Assembly: GCA_045540815.1 (NCBI GenBank)
Contig: JAZQHY010000067.1
Span: 1 to 54,429, forward strand
Direction of reading: 5' to 3'
DNA from: JAZQHR01 sp045540815
GTDB lineage: Bacteria; Bacillota; Clostridia; UMGS1810
DNA length: 54,429 bases
The notes beneath the pieces were generated by a model that worked only from the letters and a program-made list of their open reading frames with translations, was not told the origin of the DNA and made no database searches. Within the stretch, counting starts at the first letter, position 1, and every line of letters begins with the position of its first letter. The translations under genes were made by a program, and so were the position numbers. This document shows, one piece after another, positions 41,971 through 50,703 of this stretch.

Positions 41971-44241
41971 ATGTCTAAAGTAAGAGTATACGAATTAGCA
42001 AAAGATTTAGATTTAAACAGTAAAGACATAATAGCAGAGTTAACTAAATACGGAACTGAACTTAAAAACCATATGGGAACTATGGAAGACCGTGATTTTA
42101 ACATATTTATGACTATCCATATGAATAAATTTGACGACGGCACAACTATGGAAGAATACTTCGAGAAAATGAAGAGTGCAGCAGCTGCTGCAGCACCTAA
42201 GGAAGAAAAAACATCAAAGAAAGCCGAAAAAGCCGTTAAGGAAGAGGTTATAAGCGAAGCTGACCTTGAGATAAAGAAGGCGGACAACAAAAAAATAGTT
42301 GATACACGTCAGAGCACAGTTGATTTAAATAAGCTGGACGATGAAAAGATTGAAAAGCTTGTTGACATCGATATGGAAGACAAGAGCGAAAGAAAGCAGA
42401 AGCTTAAAAAGGGTAACCAGAACAAGAAAAAGGAAAAGAAGATAGAGGACGTTAAACCGCAGAAGAAGGAAGAAGCACCTGCTAAAAAAGAGCCTGAGGT
42501 GGTTGAAATTCCTGACGAGATTTCTGTTGGTGAATTTGCAGAAAGACTAAAGGTAAACCCTACAGTTGTAGTTAAAAAGCTTTTTGAACTAGGTATTATG
42601 GCAGCTATCAGTCAGGTTATTGACTTTGATACAGCGTCGCTTGTGGGTGAAGATTTAGGCTTTGTTATAAATAAAGAAGTCATCGTAACTGACGAGGATA
42701 TCTTATTTAACGACGTAGAGGACGCACCAGAAACACTTAAACCTCGTTCTCCTGTAGTTGTTGTAATGGGTCACGTTGACCACGGTAAAACATCGCTGCT
42801 TGACTCTATACGTAAAACAAACGTTATTGCAAAAGAGGCAGGCGGTATTACACAGCATATCGGTGCGTACAGAGTGCGTATTCACGATAAGAAGATTACC
42901 TTCCTTGACACACCTGGTCATGAAGCATTCACAGCGATGCGTATGCGTGGTGCACAGGTAACAGATATAGCAATATTAGTAGTTGCGGCAGACGATGGTA
43001 TAATGCCACAGACAGTTGAGGCTATTAACCACGCAAAAGCTGCAGGCGTAACTATAATCGTTGCTATCAACAAGATAGACAAAGAGGGCGCAAACCCTGA
43101 CAGAATTAAGCAGGAACTTACAGAATACGAGCTTATCCCAGAAGAGTGGGGTGGTGACACTATCTGCGTGCCTATCTCTGCTAAATTCAATCAGAATATA
43201 GATGAACTTCTTGAAATGGTAACACTTGTTGCGGAGATGAAAGAGCTTAAGGCAAACCCTGACAGAAATGCAAAGGGTACAGTTATCGAAGCTAAGCTTG
43301 ATAAGGGAAGAGGTCCTGTTGCGACAGTTCTTGTAGAAAAAGGTACACTTCGCACAGGCGATATCATCGTGGCAGGTACTGCAGTCGGCAGAGTAAGAGC
43401 TATGACAGATGACAGAGGAAATCAGGTTAAGAAGGCGGGTCCTTCTGTTCCAGTTGAGATTATCGGTCTATCAGAAGTACCTGACGGTGGTGACACATTC
43501 TACTGCGTAAATGATGAAAGAAAAGCAAGAGCGGTAGTAGAAAAGAGAAAACAGAAGATTAAAGACGAGTCAAATATCTCTCGTCAGGCAGTATCTCTTG
43601 ATGCACTATTTGACCAGATTAAGGAAGGTCAGGTTAAACAGCTTGACATTATAGTTAAAGCCGATGTTCAAGGCTCGGTTGAAGCGGTTAAACAGTCACT
43701 TGAAAAACTTTCAAATGAAGAAGTTAAGGTTAGATGTATCCACGGCGGTGTTGGTGGTATCACCGAAACTGACGTTATGCTTGCATCTGCATCAAATGCG
43801 ATTATCGTAGGTTTCAACGTTCGTCCTGACTCAGGTGCTATTGCTGCATCAGAACGTCATAAAGTAGATATGCGTCTACACAGAGTTATTTACCACGCTA
43901 TTGAAGAGATAGAAGCCGCTATGAAGGGTATGCTTGACCCTGAATTTAAAGAGGTTGTACAGGGACACGCGGAAGTTAGAAGTACGTTCAGAGTATCTAG
44001 TGTTGGTACTATCGCAGGTGGTTATATCCTTGACGGTAAGGTATCGAGAAACTCACAGGTACGTATCGTTCGTGATGGTATCATTATCCATGAAGGCGTA
44101 ATGAACAGCTTGAAGAGATTTAAAGACGATGTTAAAGAGGTTGCACAAGGTTACGAGTGCGGTATTGGTATTGAAAACTTTAACGATATCAAGGAAGGCG
44201 ACATCATAGAATCATTTGTAATGGAAGAGATACAGAGGTAA
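41971..44241 (+). CDS. infB: translation initiation factor IF-2
   Basis: 756 residues. The N-terminal IF2_N region is followed by a charged Lys/Glu linker (about 65-180), a second IF2_N helix bundle ('EFAERLKVNPTVVVKKLFELG'), then the GTPase domain with G1 GHVDHGKT (near 267), 'DTPGHEAF' and 'NKID', and C-terminal domains II-IV. Brings initiator tRNA to the ribosome. GGAGGTGA precedes the ATG at 41971. Shorter linker than in Enterobacteria, normal for Clostridia. Confidence 0.98.
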   Translation: MSKVRVYELAKDLDLNSKDIIAELTKYGTELKNHMGTMEDRDFNIFMTIHMNKFDDGTTMEEYFEKMKSAAAAAAPKEEKTSKKAEKAVKEEVISEADLEIKKADNKKIVDTRQSTVDLNKLDDEKIEKLVDIDMEDKSERKQKLKKGNQNKKKEKKIEDVKPQKKEEAPAKKEPEVVEIPDEISVGEFAERLKVNPTVVVKKLFELGIMAAISQVIDFDTASLVGEDLGFVINKEVIVTDEDILFNDVEDAPETLKPRSPVVVVMGHVDHGKTSLLDSIRKTNVIAKEAGGITQHIGAYRVRIHDKKITFLDTPGHEAFTAMRMRGAQVTDIAILVVAADDGIMPQTVEAINHAKAAGVTIIVAINKIDKEGANPDRIKQELTEYELIPEEWGGDTICVPISAKFNQNIDELLEMVTLVAEMKELKANPDRNAKGTVIEAKLDKGRGPVATVLVEKGTLRTGDIIVAGTAVGRVRAMTDDRGNQVKKAGPSVPVEIIGLSEVPDGGDTFYCVNDERKARAVVEKRKQKIKDESNISRQAVSLDALFDQIKEGQVKQLDIIVKADVQGSVEAVKQSLEKLSNEEVKVRCIHGGVGGITETDVMLASASNAIIVGFNVRPDSGAIAASERHKVDMRLHRVIYHAIEEIEAAMKGMLDPEFKEVVQGHAEVRSTFRVSSVGTIAGGYILDGKVSRNSQVRIVRDGIIIHEGVMNSLKRFKDDVKEVAQGYECGIGIENFNDIKEGDIIESFVMEEIQR

Positions 44242-44262
44242 ATACTAACGGAGGTGATACGT

Positions 44263-44613
44263 ATGGCATCAAACAGAATGGAACGTATAAAAGAAGACAT
44301 CAGACGTGAGCTTTCAGCGGTTATCAGAACAGTTAAAGACCCGCGCGTTAGTCCTATTTCATCAGTAGTAGCAGTTGAAGTTACAAAGGATTTAGAGCAC
44401 GCAAAGGTTTATATAAGCGTTATGGGCAGTGATGCCGAAAAGAAGGATACCATACTTGGTCTTAACAACGCGGCAGGCTTTATAAGACGTGAGATATCTA
44501 TAAGACTCAACCTTCGAAACACACCGCAGTTTAAGTTTGTGCTGGATACAAGCGTTGACTATGGTATCCATATTAACGAGATTATCTCAAAGCTTAATAA
44601 AGAAGATAAATAA
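44263..44613 (+). CDS. rbfA: ribosome-binding factor A
   Basis: 116 residues, KH-like 30S maturation factor: 'RMERIKEDIRRELSAVIRTVKDPRVS', 'EVTKDLEHAKVYISVMG' and 'RREISIRLNLRNTPQFKFVLDTSVDYG'. The start is the ATG at 44263 with GGAGGTGA upstream. Confidence 0.97.
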   Translation: MASNRMERIKEDIRRELSAVIRTVKDPRVSPISSVVAVEVTKDLEHAKVYISVMGSDAEKKDTILGLNNAAGFIRREISIRLNLRNTPQFKFVLDTSVDYGIHINEIISKLNKEDK

Positions 44614-44625
44614 GAGGGTGAGCTT

Positions 44626-45594
44626 ATGGAACTTAGAAAAATAGCAAGCCTTATAAAAAGAAGTAAATCAGTTGCCATCGTTGGACACGTAAATCCCGAT
44701 GGCGACTGCATTGGGTCGTGTACAGCGCTACTTCAGGCTATTAGAAAATCTGGCAGGGAGTGTTATATGTACTTAGATGCACCTGTGCCAAAATACATCG
44801 AGTATTTAATGCACGATGACTATCTTACAAATGCGGACAAAAACTTTGATTTGTGCATAGCGCTTGACTGTGCGGACAAGTCGAGAATAGCCGACGGTAA
44901 GGGCATTTACGAAAACGCACCAAAACGCGCGTCAATCGACCACCACATCACAAACACTCACTTTGCCGATGTAAATTACGTAGATGCGAAGGCATCTGCA
45001 ACGGGCGAGATAATATTTGAATTTCTTACAAAATACTTTAAAGTTAAGCTTGATGATAAGATTGCATCTTCTATTTATTCGGCTATCTCAAGTGATACGG
45101 GTAATTTTAAATTTGCCAATACCACTTCAAGAACGCATATCATAGCATCAAAGCTTATGATGTATGGCATAGACGTAGCTGAAATGAATAGACAGATTTT
45201 TGATACTCATTCTATAGACCAAATTGCGCTTATGGGCGAGTTTTCAAGTGGCTTAAAGTCATACTTTGATGGTAAGGTGGTTGTAGGAAAGCTTACTTAT
45301 GAAATGGTAGAAAAGCACTCGCTTACATTTGAAGATACCGACTATCTTGTGTCTATTCCTCGTTCGGTTGAAGGATGTGAGATAGGCGTGTTTATGAAGG
45401 TTAAATCAGATAACGAGATAAAGGCAAGCCTTCGTTCAAATGGATGTGCCGATGTGTCTAAAGTGGCATCAGCCTTTGGCGGAGGCGGTCACATAAGGGC
45501 GTCGGGTGCGACATTTACGTGCGGATATGACGAGGCTATAGAAAACCTTTTAAATGAAATAGCAAAAGAGCTGAAAATATGTACGACGGAATAA
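44626..45594 (+). CDS. nrnA: DHH phosphoesterase (NrnA-like nanoRNase / pAp phosphatase)
   Basis: 322 residues. Degrades very short RNAs and 3'-phosphoadenosine 5'-phosphate. Seen: 'VGHVNPDGDCIGS' (motif I), 'IALDCADKSRI' (motif II), the DHH motif in 'ASIDHHITNTHF' near residue 105, and a DHHA1 domain with 'GGGGHIRASGATF' at the C terminus. GAGGGTGAG precedes the ATG. Lies between rbfA and truB as in many Bacillota and overlaps truB by 16 nt. Confidence 0.93.
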   Translation: MELRKIASLIKRSKSVAIVGHVNPDGDCIGSCTALLQAIRKSGRECYMYLDAPVPKYIEYLMHDDYLTNADKNFDLCIALDCADKSRIADGKGIYENAPKRASIDHHITNTHFADVNYVDAKASATGEIIFEFLTKYFKVKLDDKIASSIYSAISSDTGNFKFANTTSRTHIIASKLMMYGIDVAEMNRQIFDTHSIDQIALMGEFSSGLKSYFDGKVVVGKLTYEMVEKHSLTFEDTDYLVSIPRSVEGCEIGVFMKVKSDNEIKASLRSNGCADVSKVASAFGGGGHIRASGATFTCGYDEAIENLLNEIAKELKICTTE

Positions 45595-46469
45595 TAGTTA
45601 TAAATAAAGAAAAAGGTTATACTTCTCACGATGTGGTAAATGTCGTGAGAAAAACTTTAGGTATGAGAAAAGTAGGGCATACAGGCACACTTGACCCCGA
45701 GGCAGAAGGGGTACTTCCTATCTGCCTTGGCAAGGGCACAAAGGTGTCTGATATGCTTATGTTTTCGGACAAGGAATACATAGCAGGTGTAAAGCTTGGC
45801 ATAGCAACCGATACCCAGGATATATGGGGAGATGTTATAAAAACAAGTGACAAGCAGATAACGGAAGATGAATTTCGTGAGGTTGTAAATTCATTTATCG
45901 GTGAAATCACGCAAGTACCGCCTATGTATTCGGCAATAAAAGTGAACGGGAAAAAACTTTACGAATATGCGCGCGAAGGAAAAGAAGTTGAGCGAAAAGA
46001 GCGAAAGGTAACCATATACGGCATAGACATTTTGTCGTTTGGCGATGAGATAAAGATAAAAGTTGCCTGCTCAAAGGGCACGTATATTCGAACACTTATA
46101 AATGATATTGGAGAAAAGCTTGGCACGTACGCGTGTATGGATAGTTTAGTTCGTACCAAAAGCTCGATTTTCACGCTTGAAAATGCGGTGAGCTTGGACG
46201 AGCTTAAGGCATATGCCGAAGGGGATACTGTGAGTAATCACATAATGAGCATTGACTCGGTGTTTGAGGATTATCCTGCAATTCATCTTGACGACGAGCA
46301 AACATTTCGCATTACAAACGGTGCGCCGTCGGGAGTTAAAGCTAATGAGGGAACATACAGAGCATATGACAAAGATGGAAACTTCCTGTGCATAGCCGAG
46401 GTTAAACGAGAATTATCCAAAAACGGCAATATGCGAAATGTTATTAAATTGGTAAAAGCATTTTTTTAG
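45579..46469 (+). CDS. truB: tRNA pseudouridine-55 synthase TruB
   Basis: 296 residues. Makes Psi55 in the T-loop of tRNAs. Seen: 'GIIVINKEKGYTSHDVVNVVRK', the catalytic 'GHTGTLDPEAEGVLPIC' with Asp near 39, 'YIAGVKLGIATDTQD', and a C-terminal PUA-like domain. Start codon lies within the end of nrnA (overlap), so it is coupled. A copy of the 190-bp repeat separates it from ribF. Confidence 0.96.
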   Translation: MYDGIIVINKEKGYTSHDVVNVVRKTLGMRKVGHTGTLDPEAEGVLPICLGKGTKVSDMLMFSDKEYIAGVKLGIATDTQDIWGDVIKTSDKQITEDEFREVVNSFIGEITQVPPMYSAIKVNGKKLYEYAREGKEVERKERKVTIYGIDILSFGDEIKIKVACSKGTYIRTLINDIGEKLGTYACMDSLVRTKSSIFTLENAVSLDELKAYAEGDTVSNHIMSIDSVFEDYPAIHLDDEQTFRITNGAPSGVKANEGTYRAYDKDGNFLCIAEVKRELSKNGNMRNVIKLVKAFF

Positions 46470-46496
46470 TATTCGATAGGACGCTGTGTTGTGCCA

Positions 46497-46689
46497 AAGC
46501 CACTGTGTATTCCCAAGATAAAAACTACCAATGCTATAGTATATGGTCTTGATAGTTTTGTGCATTGGCAGACACCAAATGTATCTACATCGATGTCTCC
46601 TTTGCGTAAAGGGAGGGGGACGGCGATAGCGGTGGTGAGATTGTAAGTCTGCCGTCCGCTGTCCGTTTTTACTTGGAAACACACAGCGT
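46497..46689 (+). repeat. 190-bp structured repeat, copy F
   Basis: Full copy (193 bp), with a further ACGCTGTGT (46481) / ACACAGCGT (46681) flanking pair. Both ends read CTGTGT where other copies have TCGTGT/TGGTGT. CCAATGC / GCATTGG and GGCAGAC / GTCTGCC are intact. The core has a CTCCTTT-type hairpin (46595-46644). Ends 37 nt before ribF. Confidence 0.85.
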
Positions 46690-46726
46690 ATTTTGAAAAA
46701 CATCGGTTATTAAATGAGGTGTCAAA

Positions 46727-47629
46727 ATGAACATTATCACATCTACAACTAAATATTCATTTCCGCCAAGTGTTGTAATGCTGGGTAAGTTTGATGGTGT
46801 TCATTTGGGACATACAAAGCTTATCGAAACGGGTGTTGAATTTTCACAAAACGAAGGCTTGTCTTCGATAGTATACACGTTTGAAGGAATAAACAACGAG
46901 TGTATCACAACTGACGATGAAAAAGCTGATATATTTGAAAAGCTTGGTGTTAGGTATACTATATTTGAAAAGTTTACAGAAGAATTTAAAAGTATAACAC
47001 CTGAATATTTTGTAAAAAATATTCTTGCAGACAAGCTAAATGCAAAGCGTATCGTGGTTGGTTTTAACTACAGATTTGGAAAAGGTGCGTCGGGTGATAC
47101 AAAGCTTCTTGGAAGATTATGCGCAGAGCTTGGAATTAAGCTTTCGGTCATAAATCCGTTTGAGATCGAAGGCACGCTTGTTTCAAGCACACATATACGA
47201 AATCTTTTGTCACAAGGCGATGTAAAGATGGCTGAAAAATTTCTCGGAAGACCATATACCATATCGGGCATAACTTCCAAAGGCAAGGGTCTTGGGCATA
47301 CGATAGGTTTTGCAACGGCAAATATTTCGGATGAATTTAACAAACTTCTCCCAAAAAGGGGAGTATATGCTTCAAATACCATTGTAGATGGTAAGTCATA
47401 TATGTCTATGACAAATGTGGGGATTAACCCTACTGTTGAAAATATAGACAAGCCAAAGGTTGAAACACATATTATAGATTACAAAGGCGAGCTTTACGGA
47501 GAAAGTATTACAATAGAATTTGTCAATAAAATTCGTGATGAAAAACGATTTAACTCGGTTGAGGATTTAAAAGCACAGCTAATCGCTGACCGAGGGTACG
47601 TGAAGAAATATTTTAACGATAAAAAATAA
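46727..47629 (+). CDS. ribF: bifunctional riboflavin kinase / FAD synthetase
   Basis: 300 residues. Phosphorylates riboflavin to FMN and adenylates FMN to FAD. N-terminal adenylyltransferase domain with 'VMLGKFDGVHLGH' (HxGH-like) and 'FNYRFGKGASGD', 'SSTHIRNLL'. C-terminal kinase domain with 'GHTIGFATANI' and 'YGESITIEFVNKIRDEKRFNS'. GAGGTGT precedes the ATG. Canonical truB-ribF-rpsO-pnp order. Confidence 0.96.
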   Translation: MNIITSTTKYSFPPSVVMLGKFDGVHLGHTKLIETGVEFSQNEGLSSIVYTFEGINNECITTDDEKADIFEKLGVRYTIFEKFTEEFKSITPEYFVKNILADKLNAKRIVVGFNYRFGKGASGDTKLLGRLCAELGIKLSVINPFEIEGTLVSSTHIRNLLSQGDVKMAEKFLGRPYTISGITSKGKGLGHTIGFATANISDEFNKLLPKRGVYASNTIVDGKSYMSMTNVGINPTVENIDKPKVETHIIDYKGELYGESITIEFVNKIRDEKRFNSVEDLKAQLIADRGYVKKYFNDKK

Positions 47630-47655
47630 GATTGACAAAAATTTCAAAAAAGGTA

Positions 47656-47684
47656 TTTACAAAAGAAATTTTGTGTGATATAAT
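47656..47684 (+). promoter_or_regulatory. rpsO promoter
   Basis: TTTACA, 17-nt spacer, TATAAT. Confidence 0.75.
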
Positions 47685-47690
47685 ATGCAA

Positions 47691-47773
47691 GGTAGTTTGC
47701 CCATAGCGAGGTTTATTGAAACACCAACTTTATACTTCGCATTGTGGCGTAAATATTAACGGAGGTGAATATA
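47691..47773 (+). promoter_or_regulatory. rpsO leader, candidate S15-binding structure
   Basis: About 83-nt leader with a GCGAGGT (47706-47712) / ACTTCGC (47734-47740) stem. S15 leaders that bind S15 are known in several bacterial groups; assignment here is inferred from position and the stem. Confidence 0.4.
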
Positions 47774-48037
47774 ATGCTTAAATCAGAAAAACAGGAAATA
47801 ATCCAGACTTACAAAACTCACGAGACTGATACAGGTTCTCCTGAGGTTCAGATCGCTGTTCTTACAAAAAGAATTAACGACCTTACTGAACATTTGAAAG
47901 TTCACAAAAAAGACCACCACTCAAGAAGAGGTCTTCTTAAAATGGTTGGTAAAAGAAGAGGATTACTTAACTACCTTATGAAGATTGATATCGAAAGATA
48001 TCGTGAAATCATTGCTAAACTAAACATTAGAAAATAG
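47774..48037 (+). CDS. rpsO: 30S ribosomal protein S15
   Basis: 87 residues. Central-domain 16S rRNA binder: 'THETDTGSPEVQIAVLTKRINDLTEHLKVHKKDHHSRRGLL' and 'VGKRRGLLNYL'. The start is the ATG at 47774 with GGAGGTGA upstream; an in-frame start three codons earlier overlaps the ribosome site. Has its own promoter and a terminator before pnp. Confidence 0.98.
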   Translation: MLKSEKQEIIQTYKTHETDTGSPEVQIAVLTKRINDLTEHLKVHKKDHHSRRGLLKMVGKRRGLLNYLMKIDIERYREIIAKLNIRK

Positions 48038-48046
48038 TTGAGTATC

Positions 48047-48082
48047 GGACAAAGGCGGTATATTGTCGCCTTTGTCCTTTTT
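48047..48082 (+). terminator. intrinsic terminator after rpsO
   Basis: GGACAAAGGCG / CGCCTTTGTCC stem (11 bp) and TTTTT. Confidence 0.92.
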
Positions 48083-48141
48083 GCGTATTTAAGGGTGAGG
48101 TGTATGCCGATGCCTTAATATAAATTTCTACAAAAACAAAA

Positions 48142-48315
48142 CTGTTGGGATTAGCAGTTAGATATGGGCTTTAAGATATAATTAATAATGAAAAATGAAT
48201 AGTGAATAACGAAAAAATTTTGAAGAAAATCGCTGGTGCGATTTTCAACCATAATTATTCATCATTAATTATTCATTTGGTTTAAAACCTATATCTAAAT
48301 GCTAAATACCAACAG
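48142..48315. repeat. 174-bp palindromic element upstream of pnp
   Basis: Outer arms (48142-48176 and 48282-48315, ending CTGTTGG / CCAACAG) pair imperfectly over about 33 bp. AT-rich inner arms follow (AATTAATAATGA and TCATCATTAATTATT types), with a perfect central GAAAATCGC / GCGATTTTC hairpin. It fills most of the 303-nt gap between rpsO and pnp. Not related in sequence to the 190-bp family. Likely a miniature inverted-repeat element; could also form a long leader hairpin. Confidence 0.7.
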
Positions 48316-48340
48316 ACAAAATTACTGGAGGTAAAAAATT

Positions 48341-50443
48341 ATGGTAAGAAAATTTGAAACCACACTTGCCGGAAGACCACTTATAGTTGAAACCGGCGAA
48401 ATCGCACAGCTTGCAAACGGCTCTGCCCTTGTAAGATACGGCGAAACTGTAGTAATGGTAAACGTTACTGCATCAGCAAAGCCTAGAGAAGGAATTGACT
48501 TTTTCCCTCTAAGCGTTGACTACGAAGAAAAGCTTTATGCAGTTGGTAAAATCCCAGGCGGATTTACAAGAAGAGAAGGTAAGCCTGCTGATAAGGCAAT
48601 CCTTACATCTCGTGTTATCGACAGACCTATAAGACCGCTATTTCCTAAGGATTATAGAAACGACGTTTCAGTTGTTGCTACAGTACTTAGCGTTGAGCCT
48701 GACAACTCTCCAGAGGTTGCAGCTCTAGTTGGTACATCAGTTGCACTTTCTATTTCTGATATCCCATTTGCTGGTCCTATCGGCGGTGTGTTTGTAGGCT
48801 TGGTTGATGGTGAAATCGTTATCAACCCTACACTTGAACAGAGAGAAAAGAGTGCGCTACGTCTTACAGTAGTTGCTACTAAAGAAAAAATCGTTATGAT
48901 AGAGTGCGGTGCTGACGAAGTTGACGAAGATACTATGATGGACGCTATCATAAAAGCTCACGAAGAAATCAAGAAAACTTGCGATTTCGTACAGGGTATA
49001 CAGGACGAGATTGGTAAAGAAAAAATGTCTTATGAATCTCATGAGGTTGACCCTGAAATGTTCGAGGATATCAAAGCTTATGCTTACGACGCAGTATGCG
49101 AGGCTCTTGACACTGATGACAAGAACATCCGTGACGAAAGAATGCAGGTAGTATATGACGATGTGTTCGCTCATTTTGCAGAGAAATATCCTGAAATGGA
49201 AGAAGCAATGGGCGAAGCTCTATATAAATTACAGAAGGTAATCGTAAGAAAATGGCTGTTCCACGACCACAAACGTGTTGACGGCAGAGGAATAGACGAG
49301 ATAAGACCTCTTGCTGCAAGAGTAGGTATCCTACCTAGAACTCACGGTACAGGACTTTTCTCAAGAGGACAGACACAGGTACTAACTGTTGCAACTCTTG
49401 GTTCTATGTCAGACGAGCAGATGCTTGACGGACTAGACGAGGAAGAAACAAAGAGATATATTCATCACTACAATTTCCCTTCATACTCTGTAGGTGAAAC
49501 AAGACCTTCAAGAGGTCCGGGCAGACGTGAAATTGGTCACGGTGCACTTGCTGAAAAAGCGCTTGTGCCTGTACTTCCGTCAGTTGAGGAATTTCCTTAC
49601 ACTATAAGACTTGTATCAGAGGTACTAAGTTCAAACGGTTCTACTTCACAGGGTAGTGTGTGCGGTAGTACACTTGCACTTATGGATGCAGGTGTTCCAA
49701 TCAAAGCTCCTGTTGCAGGTATCTCTTGCGGACTTATCACAGAAGGCGACGATTTCCTAACTATGATAGACATTCAGGGTCTTGAAGATTTCTACGGCGA
49801 TATGGACTTCAAGGTTGCAGGTACTAAAAAGGGTATCACAGCTATTCAGGTTGATATGAAGGTACAGGGTCTAAGCTACGATATTATCAGACGTGCGCTT
49901 GAGCAGACTAAAGAAGCAAGATACTACATCATCGACGAGGTTCTTCTAAAAGCTATCGACGCTCCAAGAGCAGAGCTTTCAAAATATGCGCCTAAGGTTA
50001 TCTCTATGACTATTGATACTGAAAAAATCAGAGACGTTATCGGTACAGGCGGGAAGGTTATACAGAAGATTATCGCTGACACAGGCGTTAAGATTGATAT
50101 CGAAGACGACGGAAGAGTGTTCATTATGACAAACGATGCAGAAGCAGGCGCTAAAGCAAAAGCTATTATCGAAGGCATAGTTGCAGAGCCTGAGGTTGGC
50201 AAAATCTATCTTGGTACTGTAAAGAGAATACTTCCAAACGTTGGTGCGTTTGTAGAGTTTATGCCGGGCAGAGAAGGTATGGTACACATTTCAAAGCTTG
50301 ACAACAAGAGAGTTGAAAAGATTGAAGATGTTGTAAACATCGGTGACGAGATAGTTGTTAAACTAATTGAAATCGACAAGATGGGCAGACTTAACCTTTC
50401 TAGAAAAGACGCTATCAACGAAAAGATGGCAGAAAATAACTAA
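48341..50443 (+). CDS. pnp: polynucleotide phosphorylase
   Basis: 700 residues. Phosphorolytic 3'-5' exoribonuclease. Two RNase PH domains (first with 'GKIPGGFTRREGKP', second with 'RGQTQVLTVATLGS' and 'GDMDFKVAGT'). A KH domain follows (about 555-615: 'DVIGTGGKVIQKIIADTGVKIDIEDDG') and an S1 domain (about 622-692: 'GTVKRILPNVGAFVEFMPGREGMVHIS'). TGGAGGT precedes the ATG. No sigma-A promoter was identified in the gap, which is occupied by a palindrome. Confidence 0.98.
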   Translation: MVRKFETTLAGRPLIVETGEIAQLANGSALVRYGETVVMVNVTASAKPREGIDFFPLSVDYEEKLYAVGKIPGGFTRREGKPADKAILTSRVIDRPIRPLFPKDYRNDVSVVATVLSVEPDNSPEVAALVGTSVALSISDIPFAGPIGGVFVGLVDGEIVINPTLEQREKSALRLTVVATKEKIVMIECGADEVDEDTMMDAIIKAHEEIKKTCDFVQGIQDEIGKEKMSYESHEVDPEMFEDIKAYAYDAVCEALDTDDKNIRDERMQVVYDDVFAHFAEKYPEMEEAMGEALYKLQKVIVRKWLFHDHKRVDGRGIDEIRPLAARVGILPRTHGTGLFSRGQTQVLTVATLGSMSDEQMLDGLDEEETKRYIHHYNFPSYSVGETRPSRGPGRREIGHGALAEKALVPVLPSVEEFPYTIRLVSEVLSSNGSTSQGSVCGSTLALMDAGVPIKAPVAGISCGLITEGDDFLTMIDIQGLEDFYGDMDFKVAGTKKGITAIQVDMKVQGLSYDIIRRALEQTKEARYYIIDEVLLKAIDAPRAELSKYAPKVISMTIDTEKIRDVIGTGGKVIQKIIADTGVKIDIEDDGRVFIMTNDAEAGAKAKAIIEGIVAEPEVGKIYLGTVKRILPNVGAFVEFMPGREGMVHISKLDNKRVEKIEDVVNIGDEIVVKLIEIDKMGRLNLSRKDAINEKMAENN

Positions 50444-50453
50444 TAAACATTGT

Positions 50454-50480
50454 AGGCGGGTTTTAAAAATCCGCCTTTGT
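50454..50480 (+). terminator. terminator candidate after pnp
   Basis: AGGCGGGTTTT / AAAATCCGCCT-type stem followed by TTTGT. Confidence 0.65.
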
Positions 50481-50491
50481 GTATAATTATT

Positions 50492-50683
50492 AAGCCAGCG
50501 TGTATTCCCAAGATAAATACTACCAAAGCTACATTTGCTAAATCGGCAGTTTAGCGCAGAGGCAGACACTAGGTTATACCATATCGTAGGGAACGACCTA
50601 TGTGTCGTTACGTTTATAACGATAAATGTTTCTTGTCTGCCATCCGCCTGTTCGTATTTACTTGGAAACACACCCTGTCTTTT
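50492..50683 (+). repeat. 190-bp structured repeat, copy G
   Basis: Full copy (192 bp). Both ends read TAAATAC where others read TAAAAAC, so they remain matched. The inner stem region is decayed, but GGCAGACA-type / TGTCTGCC pairing persists. The core hairpin is of the GGAACGAC / GTCGTTACG type. Ends 20 nt before the next ATG. Confidence 0.85.
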
Positions 50684-50703
50684 ACCAAAAAGGAGAGAAA
50701 ACT

